Origin: an uncultured Clostridia bacterium
Lineage (GTDB): Bacteria; Bacillota; Clostridia; Christensenellales; Borkfalkiaceae
Reading direction: 5' to 3'
Assembly: GCA_945834965.1 (NCBI GenBank)
Contig: CAMAHZ010000079.1
Location: forward strand, 1 to 6,223
DNA: 6,223 bases
Shown here piece after piece: positions 1 to 6,173 of the stretch. Position 1 is the stretch's first letter. Each line of letters opens with the position of its first letter. The position numbers and the translations under genes were made by a program. The notes beneath the pieces are model-generated. The model was not told where the DNA came from. It saw only the letters and a program-made list of their open reading frames with translations, and did not search any database.

Positions 1-15
1 AAAAATTACTCTATT

Positions 16-80
16 TATGTGTGACATAGTACTTTTTATTTTATCAAAATATTGACATATTTTGTGCTATATGTTATAAT
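16..80 (+). promoter_or_regulatory. Consensus sigma-A promoter of the PadR-like gene, with TATGT/ACATA half-sites
   Basis: The -35 box TTGACA (52-57) and the -10 box TATAAT (75-80) both match the consensus exactly and are separated by the optimal 17 bases, so transcription should start near 86-88 and leave a short leader before the ATG at 105. The pentamer TATGT or its complement ACATA occurs four times: as a perfect inverted pair at 16-20 and 24-28 (3-base spacer), again at 55-59 overlapping the -35 box, and at 70-74 just before the -10 box. PadR-family operators commonly contain ATGT/ACAT half-sites, so autorepression is plausible, but the spacing differs from the usual ATGT-N8-ACAT. The promoter call is firm; the operator is inference. 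Confidence 0.85.
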
Positions 81-93
81 ATTTACAAATTGT

Positions 94-98
94 AGAGG
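94..98 (+). promoter_or_regulatory. Ribosome binding site of the PadR-like gene
   Basis: AGAGG lies 6 bases before the ATG at 105. Together with the promoter just upstream it fixes that ATG as the start, even though the first 70 or so residues precede the recognisable domain. Confidence 0.75.
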
Positions 99-104
99 TT
101 TATT

Positions 105-1748
105 ATGTTTGACGAAGAAAACGAAAACAAAGACGGCTTAAATGATAACGCATCACAAGAAGCCGATAATAATTCTTCTGAAGGTAATGAAGAGATAATT
201 TCAGGCGTTGAAAACGTGACTTCTGAAAATGGTGAAGGCAACTCTTCCACCACCATTTCGGAAGAAAAAGATTCAATAAAAACTGAAGATAAAACTCAAG
301 CTGACGAAGGTAATTCTATCAGCGCAGATTTAATCCGCGGTCACATCAACACCATAATTTTACGCGCCCTTTACGAACGCGATAAATACGGTTATGAGAT
401 TATCAACGACATTGAAACTAAGAGCCACGGTCAGTATACCCTAAAACAGCCTACACTCTATAGCGCGCTAAAACGTCTTGAAAATCAAGGTTATATCAAG
501 GCATACTGGAAAACGGACGAAGTTACGCTCGGCGGCAGACGAAAGTATTTTACGCTTACTGAAAGCGGTAAAACAATTACCGAAAAGAACCTTTCAGAGT
601 GGGAATATTCAAGGACGATTATAGACTCTTTAATTTCCGATAAATCCTTCGATTTTGCAAATCCTGCACCTACGCCTGTCGACTTTTCTCTTTTGAGAGA
701 CTCTGTTTCAAGAGTTCCCACCGTTAAGGACGACAAGCAGGATATTGATAAAGAACAAGTAGCCCCCATTGAACCTACCGCTCAACAGATTTTATCGCAA
801 CATAATACTGAGACGACTAACAGCGTTTCAATAATAAAAACAGTTGAATACGTTCAACCGACCGAAAAAGTCGAAGAAGAAAAAGTTGAAACGCAGCAGA
901 ATCAACCCACCCCTTCTACTGAAGTTTTTGTCGAAACAAAAGAAGAAAAGAACAACTTTGAACAGAAAGAAAGCGTTGAAAGCGCTGAAGATGCGGCACG
1001 CAGACGCACCCACGAAAACTATTTAAAGCTTATTTCCGAACCTGTTCGCTCTAAACCTGCAAACGCTGAAGATATCGTACCCGGCTCGGAAAACATTAAC
1101 TCGGATAAATTAATCTATAATAACAAGCCTGAAACCGAGCGAGACTATAAAAATTTAATAGACGGAATATTCTATAAAACCGTCTATAACGGCAGCGTTC
1201 AAACCAACTACCATTCAAAACAAGCCGAAACGCAGTATTCTCAGAGCCGTCAAGCCGCAAACAACGCACGCCTTGTTGACAGGGGCGCAAGCGACGGCGT
1301 CGCTATTACCCCTTCTAACGAGCGCAACTCGTCAAGGGCTACAAAGACTACCTACAACAAGGGCTTGACCATGCTTAAAAGCTCTGCGGTCGTGCTTGCA
1401 ATTCTCGTAATTGAAGCAATCTTCTGCTTTATATTTATGGACTCTCTCGCCGTTAGCTGGCTCTATCCCACAGCCATATTAGCAATCGGCATTGTTCAAT
1501 TTGCCGTTTTCGGGATACTCGTTTTAAACGGCTACGGCAGGCATTGCGTACGCCCTACAAGCAATAGCTATTTGAGCTCTTGCATAATTCTAACTATAAT
1601 TTCAATTCTTATAATTGCAATGCTTGCATTCCTTCTAAATATGAACACGGCACTTGCAAGCGACGTATTAAAAATGTTAGTTATCCCTGCAATTACCGCA
1701 ATCAACGTAACGGTTTTCGGTATATGCTTTAAACTGTTTTTAAAATAA
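105..1748 (+). CDS. PadR-type winged-helix regulator fused to a four-helix membrane domain
   Basis: This is a 547-residue protein, far longer than the usual PadR regulator (about 100-190 residues). Residues 1-72 are acidic and rich in Ser, Asn and Glu, with no fold apparent. Residues 73-177 form the PadR domain: LIRGHINTIILRAL, then KYGYEIINDIE, the recognition-helix region TLYSALKRLENQGYI, and the wing GGRRKYFTLTESG. Residues 180-420 are a long low-complexity linker rich in Pro, Glu, Gln and Lys. The C-terminus has four hydrophobic helices near 427-447, 452-474, 490-512 and 522-545. The likely role is a DNA-binding repressor held at the membrane that responds to an envelope or lipophilic signal; the ligand is unknown. 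PadR genes often sit beside separate small membrane-protein genes (for example DUF1700), and here the two functions seem joined. It has its own promoter and terminator and converges with the signal peptidase gene. The PadR domain is secure; membrane sensing is inference. Confidence 0.88.
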   Translation: MFDEENENKDGLNDNASQEADNNSSEGNEEIISGVENVTSENGEGNSSTTISEEKDSIKTEDKTQADEGNSISADLIRGHINTIILRALYERDKYGYEIINDIETKSHGQYTLKQPTLYSALKRLENQGYIKAYWKTDEVTLGGRRKYFTLTESGKTITEKNLSEWEYSRTIIDSLISDKSFDFANPAPTPVDFSLLRDSVSRVPTVKDDKQDIDKEQVAPIEPTAQQILSQHNTETTNSVSIIKTVEYVQPTEKVEEEKVETQQNQPTPSTEVFVETKEEKNNFEQKESVESAEDAARRRTHENYLKLISEPVRSKPANAEDIVPGSENINSDKLIYNNKPETERDYKNLIDGIFYKTVYNGSVQTNYHSKQAETQYSQSRQAANNARLVDRGASDGVAITPSNERNSSRATKTTYNKGLTMLKSSAVVLAILVIEAIFCFIFMDSLAVSWLYPTAILAIGIVQFAVFGILVLNGYGRHCVRPTSNSYLSSCIILTIISILIIAMLAFLLNMNTALASDVLKMLVIPAITAINVTVFGICFKLFLK

Positions 1749-1764
1749 TTTATTTCAAAAATTT

Positions 1765-1791
1765 AGCGGTAGCCAAACGGCTACCGCTTTT
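1765..1791. terminator. Bidirectional intrinsic terminator between convergent genes
   Basis: A perfect 10-bp stem (AGCGGTAGCC paired with GGCTACCGCT) has a 4-base loop, AAAC. On the plus strand it runs into TTTT (1788-1791), ending the PadR-like transcript. On the minus strand the stem is followed by AAATTTTTG, so it can also end the signal peptidase operon, whose last stop codon is at 1812-1814. Confidence 0.88.
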
Positions 1792-1811
1792 ACGTTACAA
1801 CTATAATATAT

Positions 1812-2477
1812 TTATTCTTGAGACGACTTATCGTCCACGCTGGCATTACCATCGTCAGGTTGTTTTTCGTCGAAATTCGGTTGAATTTCATCCGTCAAAC
1901 CTTCATCCTTCTTTTGTTTTGTAAGCTTAACGATTTTTAAAGTTTGAGTTACGATTACGGGTACGGCGATTATAAATATTATAATCAATATGCCGTACTT
2001 ACCTAAAAACGCAAAAATTTTACCCCACGCAGCAGAATTTGAGATGCACAACCCATAAATATCGTCTTCTACGCGAAGTCCGTTGTCAGCCGAATAATTA
2101 TTTACACCTTTGGTTTTGAGCCCGTCGTCCGTAATCTCAATAATCTTATGGACGATTGTATATCCAGCCAAACTCTTACCACTACCGTCTTTAAAGTTTT
2201 CGTCGGCACGGAAAACGATATTGTCGCCAACATTAAGCGACGAAAAATCAACTTTTTTAAAGACGATTAAGTCGCCCGTCATAATCTCGTCTTCCATAGA
2301 ATTTGTCTGAACGACGGAAAACGAATAACCAAAAAAGTTTACCGGCTTATTTTGACTGCGACAAACTATTATGTTGACCAAAAGCAGTGCAACTATCACG
2401 AATATTACCGCCGAAATAACGGTACACACCGTTGAAAATATGCGTTTTGTGGTCGATACGTTATTATTTTCAGCCAA
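1812..2477 (-). CDS. SipW/ER-type signal peptidase I (family S26B)
   Basis: This 221-residue integral membrane protease should cleave signal peptides from exported proteins on the outer face of the membrane. A membrane helix at about 13-38 is followed by the nucleophile motif QTNSMEDEI (Ser60), the GDLIVFKK strand, and TIVHKI (His110). His in place of the Lys of classical LepB marks the SipW/Sec11 type. A second membrane helix lies at about 161-181 and is followed by a charged cytoplasmic tail rich in Asp, Glu and Lys. In the usual TKGD-NN-xxx-D box the first Asp is Val125 (TKGVNN), while a later Asp (131) remains. The start is TTG at 2477-2475, supported by AAGGAAG (2485-2491) 7 bases upstream. 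The start lies 2 nt after the stop of the DUF2357-like gene, so translational coupling is likely. SipW enzymes often process a few dedicated substrates; none is visible in this window. Confidence 0.87.
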   Translation of the reverse strand: MAENNNVSTTKRIFSTVCTVISAVIFVIVALLLVNIIVCRSQNKPVNFFGYSFSVVQTNSMEDEIMTGDLIVFKKVDFSSLNVGDNIVFRADENFKDGSGKSLAGYTIVHKIIEITDDGLKTKGVNNYSADNGLRVEDDIYGLCISNSAAWGKIFAFLGKYGILIIIFIIAVPVIVTQTLKIVKLTKQKKDEGLTDEIQPNFDEKQPDDGNASVDDKSSQE

Positions 2478-2479
2478 AA

Positions 2480-3931
2480 TTAATCTTCCTTCTTGGTTTT
2501 AAATTTCCGTTTAGTAAACCTTGCGTTTTTGCTCGCCTTGCGCACGCCGTCGTATTCATCCTTAAGCGTGTAGAACTTCGCTTCTTCTCTTTCCAACATA
2601 CGCTGAGCACGCTCGATTTCTTCCCACTTCAGCTTTAAATACAGCTTGCGCCTTTTAACACGCTCTTTTTGCTGTTTAACGAGCATCTTCTGCCTTGTCT
2701 TTGTGGGCAATTTATCAAGCGAATTCTCTTCGTCGTCTAAGGGTGCAATATTGTCTTCAATCAGCTCTGAATACATTGCGTCGTTAATACGGGATATCGA
2801 GCGGAAGAATTTTGCAAAATTAACGTTTAACTTACGCTCAACGTTGAACTCGTCGTCGCTCGCATCCTTAACCAACTCGCCCTTTATCTTTCGGTAATAA
2901 TACTCATTAATCGTATCCGAACCGCAGTCTTCGGCAGAATTGTCAAATTCGGGCTTGAAAACGAAATTATTGTTTACCTTGTATTCCTTTTCAACGGGTT
3001 CGGAAAGCTCGATAGCGTTGTATTTTTCGCGATTTATAATATTGTTGGCAAGCATTGACTGTAAGCTCAAGCCAACCATAACGGTTAAATCGTCGAAGTA
3101 ATCGCCATCGACGGGTAAAGCTTTGCTCGCCACGGTAGCGCTATAACCCAAGAATCTGTACGAAGAAATAAACAACCACAGCTTATAGCAGTTGTTGTAG
3201 TCGACGTTTTTCATTAATAGGTTAGTCTTTTGAATGGGCGGGCGTACGGGCTTAGCACGGTTTAAAACCTTCATAAACTCGGTCGTCTGCATCATACGCA
3301 GTCTGCGCCTTAACGTTTGCACACGCTCGTAGAGCTTTAAATTCGTATCGTTCTGACCGCCGTCGTTTACAGGGTCGTCGACCTTAAGGTCAATATTGCA
3401 GATAAATCGGCTGTCACCGAAATTGAATTTACTCTGCATTTTTACGTTCGTCTCGTTGAACGACTCAATCCTATCCTGCATTTCTTCGTTGCGTACTTCA
3501 ACGAATTTGACTAAGTTATTAATCAACGCACACACGAAACGGTTTTCGTAAATGGCAATATCTTCGTCCATTTCAACGGAGAGAAGTTTTTTCGGGGTTA
3601 CTTCGCCTGTATCTTTTTCGTAATTTTGAACGAACTGCGAGTGAGTTGTAAGGTGGCGAACGGTTTTAGTCGTCGTGCGCCTGACCTTTGCAACGTCCAA
3701 AAGTAACTCGTTTTCGGAAATGAACTTTCTGGGACGGTGCACAATCTGCTCAACGGAAGTAAGTGCAGACTCAATTTCGATTATCCAATCGTCCTGCATT
3801 TGAACGGACTGCGTGAAATTGAAGTGCGAAACGCTGTTTTCACCGCTGCGCAGGGCGGCGATAAACCTATCTAATTCATCCTTGTCGCCGCTTATTTTAT
3901 TTAAAAATTCGTTCAAAAAATCTTTATTCAT
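2480..3931 (-). CDS. DUF2357/McrC-N-like protein, putative partner of the McrB-like NTPase
   Basis: This 483-residue protein has no signal peptide or membrane helix. Residues 115-142 contain VEMDEDIAIYENRFVCALIN, which resembles the ENRFV core of DUF2357 domains, the region shared with McrC-type partners of McrB. A second conserved-looking block is KPVRPPIQKTNLLMKNVDY (227-245) followed by YKLWLFISSYRFLGY. The C-terminal 75 residues are a highly basic helix likely to form a coiled coil (RQKMLVKQQKERVKRRK onward), ending in a Lys/Arg-rich tail that could bind nucleic acid. I see no convincing PD-(D/E)XK nuclease signature where McrC would carry one, so it may act as an adaptor or regulator rather than a nuclease. 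The ATG at 3931 is preceded by AGGTGGG (3934-3940). The gene follows the McrB-like gene by 91 nt and is joined to the signal peptidase gene by a 2-nt gap. The family call is moderate and based on motif and neighbour together; the function is inferred. Confidence 0.65.
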   Translation of the reverse strand: MNKDFLNEFLNKISGDKDELDRFIAALRSGENSVSHFNFTQSVQMQDDWIIEIESALTSVEQIVHRPRKFISENELLLDVAKVRRTTTKTVRHLTTHSQFVQNYEKDTGEVTPKKLLSVEMDEDIAIYENRFVCALINNLVKFVEVRNEEMQDRIESFNETNVKMQSKFNFGDSRFICNIDLKVDDPVNDGGQNDTNLKLYERVQTLRRRLRMMQTTEFMKVLNRAKPVRPPIQKTNLLMKNVDYNNCYKLWLFISSYRFLGYSATVASKALPVDGDYFDDLTVMVGLSLQSMLANNIINREKYNAIELSEPVEKEYKVNNNFVFKPEFDNSAEDCGSDTINEYYYRKIKGELVKDASDDEFNVERKLNVNFAKFFRSISRINDAMYSELIEDNIAPLDDEENSLDKLPTKTRQKMLVKQQKERVKRRKLYLKLKWEEIERAQRMLEREEAKFYTLKDEYDGVRKASKNARFTKRKFKTKKED

Positions 3932-3940
3932 ATCCCACCT

Positions 3941-3972
3941 AAAAATTCAGCCCAACCCGCTAAGGTCAGGCT
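3941..3972 (-). terminator. Possible intra-operon attenuator or partial terminator
   Basis: In the 91-nt gap after the McrB-like gene, the minus strand can form a 9-bp stem (AGCCTGACC with GGTTGGGCT, two G-U pairs, 6-base loop TTAGCG; 3949-3972) followed by GAATTTTT. The T-run ends just before the ribosome binding site of the DUF2357-like gene. It could lower expression of the two downstream genes relative to the NTPase, or be an mRNA processing site. The stem is modest and the T-run is five bases, so confidence is limited. Confidence 0.4.
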
Positions 3973-4022
3973 TGAAACTTTGGTAAAAGCTTTGCAGTTA
4001 TTATTATGTGCAAAATTTAAGT

Positions 4023-5603
4023 TTAAGACATTCTTAAAAGCTCGTTAACGTAACTTACGCAATAAGGCATTGCGCCTTCGCCAAACTTAGTATTAAAGAA
4101 TACAATCAACTCTTCCAACTCGTTGTGCAAGAAAGGCAGGTTGAGCGCGTTAAACTTACGCAAAATTTTGGAAGTAATTATAAAGTCGATACCGCCCACT
4201 TCGCTGCCGCCGCACGCCATATAGACGGGCACGAACAAGGCGAGCTGTTTCATAATACGGTTACCAAAGCTGATTTTAAATTTCTCTCTGATAAAGGCGT
4301 CAAGCTCGCGGATAAGGGCGTAATTGCCTTCTGAAATATGGTTTTCACGGTGCGCCCTGTCGAACAAGCTTTCCAAGTAACTGTAAGAGCAGTTAAAGCT
4401 CTGCGTTAAGGGTGCGTCGAAATAGTCTGCCTTTTGGTTTAGTTCAAGCGTTACTGCACGGTCGTAAACCTTATCGGTAATCGTAAAGGTCGAGTCGTCG
4501 TTATTTGCAGTACCGATAAACCAAACGTTCTGCGGAACAAGGAATTTGCCGTAAACGACGTTTTTAGGGTCGTCGGAACGGGGTGCGGCAATAAGGTCGA
4601 TAAGCCATTCAGCCACGTCGGGCATTTCCATAATGGAAAGGAAATCGGCGAAGTAGTACTCAATACGCGCCAAGTTCATTTCGTCGAGTACGATAAAGTT
4701 GGGGTCTTCCCTTAAGGAAACTTCGTAAAGCGACGCCAAGAAGTCGGTTTCGTTAAACTTTTTGGTGAATTCGTTGAAGTAACCAACCAAATCGGCACGG
4801 TCACGCCAGGAAGGCTGAACAGACACGATTGAAGTGTTGTTGTTAAAGAATTTACCCATTGCATAAGGTAATGAAGTTTTACCGGTACCGGATATACCTT
4901 CGAGAATGATTACCTTAGAAGTTGCCAGACCCGCAAGGAAAACCCTAATCGTCTCTTCCGTGTAGTAAAGTTTTAACTGCGAAGCCGCAAAGTTAACGAA
5001 ACGCTTAACGACTTGCGGAAGTGAAATCATATCTTCGTCGTTCATATAGACGACGTTGGGGTTACGCTCGTACTTTTCGTCGAGATTGATAAGCTTTGTA
5101 AAACGGCTGCCGCTTACTGCGGTTTCTTCGGTTTCGCCTTCTGCAGTTTCAGGTGTGGAAGTATCAGTCTGCCCTGCATTTTCAAGCTGACCGTATTGAC
5201 CAAGCTTTAATGCGAAAATTTTACTCTTTTCTTTTACAAGTTCGTCTGCCTGCTCTTTAAGCCTTGCAATTTCTTCTAAAAGTATATCCTTATCGACTTC
5301 CTTTGCGCGGAAGAAGATATAACGGCGGACGAGTTGGAACAGCCTATAGCAAACGAAGAACAAAAACGCAACGTTTGCAAGGGAAACGAGAATAAAGCAT
5401 ATCCAGCCCCAAACGTCGAAACTGCCGATTGCGTTTGCGAGCGTAACGATATAGCCGTCCTGCTTAATACCGTTATGGTCGTAGCCAATGACGTCCCCTA
5501 TAAAGAGCTTATAGAAGAGAATAAAAAATTCACTTATAAAGTACCATACGTTTTGCAACCACGTCCATAAAAAGTTGACGTAGTATTGAGCAAAGTTAGC
5601 CAT
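4023..5603 (-). CDS. Membrane-anchored McrB-like AAA+ NTPase
   Basis: This 526-residue protein starts at an ATG with AAGGA (5612-5616) 8 bases upstream. The N-terminus has hydrophobic helices at about 9-37 and 64-92, then a charged coiled coil (about 101-130) and an acidic Thr/Glu-rich linker (145-165). The AAA+ module follows: Walker A GISGTGKTS (236-244), the McrB-family segment PSWRDRADLVGYFN (264-277), Walker B with signature FIVLDEMNLARIEYYFADF (303-321), and sensor GTANNDDST (364-372). NNDD (367-370) aligns with the NTAD guanine-recognition motif of E. coli McrB, keeping its first Asn and last Asp. Arg382 is a candidate arginine finger. McrB proteins hydrolyse GTP as hexameric rings and drive a McrC partner; here the usual DNA-binding N-terminus is replaced by membrane helices, which suggests a ring sitting on the membrane. 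The next gene downstream is the DUF2357-like partner. Family is secure; GTP versus ATP use and the cellular role are unknown. Confidence 0.88.
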   Translation of the reverse strand: MANFAQYYVNFLWTWLQNVWYFISEFFILFYKLFIGDVIGYDHNGIKQDGYIVTLANAIGSFDVWGWICFILVSLANVAFLFFVCYRLFQLVRRYIFFRAKEVDKDILLEEIARLKEQADELVKEKSKIFALKLGQYGQLENAGQTDTSTPETAEGETEETAVSGSRFTKLINLDEKYERNPNVVYMNDEDMISLPQVVKRFVNFAASQLKLYYTEETIRVFLAGLATSKVIILEGISGTGKTSLPYAMGKFFNNNTSIVSVQPSWRDRADLVGYFNEFTKKFNETDFLASLYEVSLREDPNFIVLDEMNLARIEYYFADFLSIMEMPDVAEWLIDLIAAPRSDDPKNVVYGKFLVPQNVWFIGTANNDDSTFTITDKVYDRAVTLELNQKADYFDAPLTQSFNCSYSYLESLFDRAHRENHISEGNYALIRELDAFIREKFKISFGNRIMKQLALFVPVYMACGGSEVGGIDFIITSKILRKFNALNLPFLHNELEELIVFFNTKFGEGAMPYCVSYVNELLRMS

Positions 5604-5625
5604 TTACGCTGTCCTTAAAATTAAT

Positions 5626-5805
5626 AATTTATTCCTAAATTGTGCTTTCCCTGAAGAACAGGGAAAGTGTCGCGAGCCTTAGCGAGTGACGATAGAGTTT
5701 GATTTTTTAAATATTTTTACTGCCGAGATATCAAACTCTTTCGTCATACACTCCGTGTATGCCACCTTCCCTATTCTTTAGGGAAGGTTAAATTATGGTT
5801 TAAAT
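5626..5805. repeat. Palindromic MITE-like intergenic repeat with nested hairpins (complete copy)
   Basis: The element is an imperfect large palindrome made of smaller hairpins. The left end hairpin (5645-5667) has stem CTTTCCCTG/CAGGGAAAG and loop AAGAA; the right end hairpin (5765-5787) has stem CCTTCCCTA/TAGGGAAGG and loop TTCTT. The two are inverted copies of each other, and their four differences are paired changes that keep both stems intact. Inside, TGACGATAGAGTTTGAT (5687-5703) is inverted at 5730-5746 with one mismatch, and a perfect 7-bp stem CATACAC/GTGTATG lies at 5745-5761. A weaker stem (5669-5690) occupies the left arm. The flanks show a more degenerate inverted similarity (5627-5644 against 5788-5805) that would reach the DUF559 stop codon. 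No transposase is present, so it would be non-autonomous. It fills most of the gap upstream of the McrB-like gene. Confidence 0.8.
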
Positions 5806-6162
5806 ATTATTTTTATCTAAACCTAAATGATAATAAATATCTTCACACACACTATCAAACTCTTTATTTATTTCGTGATTTGAATAACGTAAAACAATAT
5901 AACCTAATTCACCTAAATTATAATCACGGATTTTATCCTTGTTTTCAAGTGAACTATAAGCATAATGTTGAAAACCATCAATTTCAATTACAATCTTCTT
6001 GGTAGGACAACAAAAATCAACAACGTAACTATTGATTATGCATTGCCTATGAAACTGGACAGGTAAATCACACAAGAAACCATACCAAAGCTTTTTTTCT
6101 TCATCAGTTTGATTTCGCCGTAAATATTGTGATATACCTTTTAGATTTCTTTTCCTAATCAC
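5800..6162 (-). CDS. DUF559 (Vsr-like) endonuclease-domain protein
   Basis: This 120-residue protein is close to the full length usual for the family. It shows the standard DUF559 order: LRRNQTDEEKKLWYGFL (14-30), QFHRQCIINSYVVDFCCP (36-53), KIVIEIDGFQHY (56-67), and LGYIVLRYSNHEI (86-98). Asp49, Glu60, Asp62, Gln65 and His66 lie in the conserved region that forms the active site in Vsr-like PD-(D/E)XK folds, so it is probably an active nicking or cleaving enzyme; its target is unknown. The start is GTG at 6162-6160, which matches the family N-terminus, but no strong ribosome binding site is visible. The same frame stays open upstream through the repeat to the window edge without a usual start codon. 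The gene is much more AT-rich than its neighbours: 30 of 120 bases are G or C at 5821-5940, against 54 of 120 at 4681-4800. It lies between two copies of the repeat, about 12 nt from each, which suggests acquisition together with them. Confidence 0.85.
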   Translation of the reverse strand: MIRKRNLKGISQYLRRNQTDEEKKLWYGFLCDLPVQFHRQCIINSYVVDFCCPTKKIVIEIDGFQHYAYSSLENKDKIRDYNLGELGYIVLRYSNHEINKEFDSVCEDIYYHLGLDKNNI

Positions 6163-6173
6163 TCTACTTATAA

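Noticed and set aside
491..769. Open frame of 92 codons on the minus strand within the PadR-like gene
   Set aside because: It overlaps the conserved PadR domain on the opposite strand and shows no domain of its own.
828..1026. Overlapping frames on both strands in the Lys/Glu-rich linker of the PadR-like gene
   Set aside because: The products are low-complexity (poly-Lys or poly-Phe) and arise from the A-rich linker sequence.
2646..2897. Open frame of 83 codons on the plus strand inside the DUF2357-like gene
   Set aside because: It is antisense to the coding sequence; its Ser/Leu/Phe-rich product is typical of a reverse-strand shadow of a Lys/Glu-rich protein.
5334..5570. Open frame of 78 codons on the plus strand inside the McrB-like gene
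   Set aside because: It lies wholly antisense to a strongly supported gene, has no recognisable motif, and its frame is explained by the codon use of the real gene.
2480..5603. Classical cytosolic McrBC restriction system
   Set aside because: The NTPase lacks the DNA-binding N-terminus and carries membrane helices, and the partner has no clear nuclease motif; only the core and gene order resemble McrBC.
5765..5787. Right end hairpin of the repeat as a terminator for the DUF559 gene
   Set aside because: On the minus strand the stem is followed by a GC-containing stretch (TGGCATACAC) rather than a T-run, so it lacks the form of an intrinsic terminator.
5623..5805. Possible CRISPR array or riboswitch between the McrB-like and DUF559 genes
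   Set aside because: There is no series of short direct repeats with unique spacers, and the structure is an inverted, MITE-like palindrome that also occurs at 6174-6223. No known riboswitch core was recognised.
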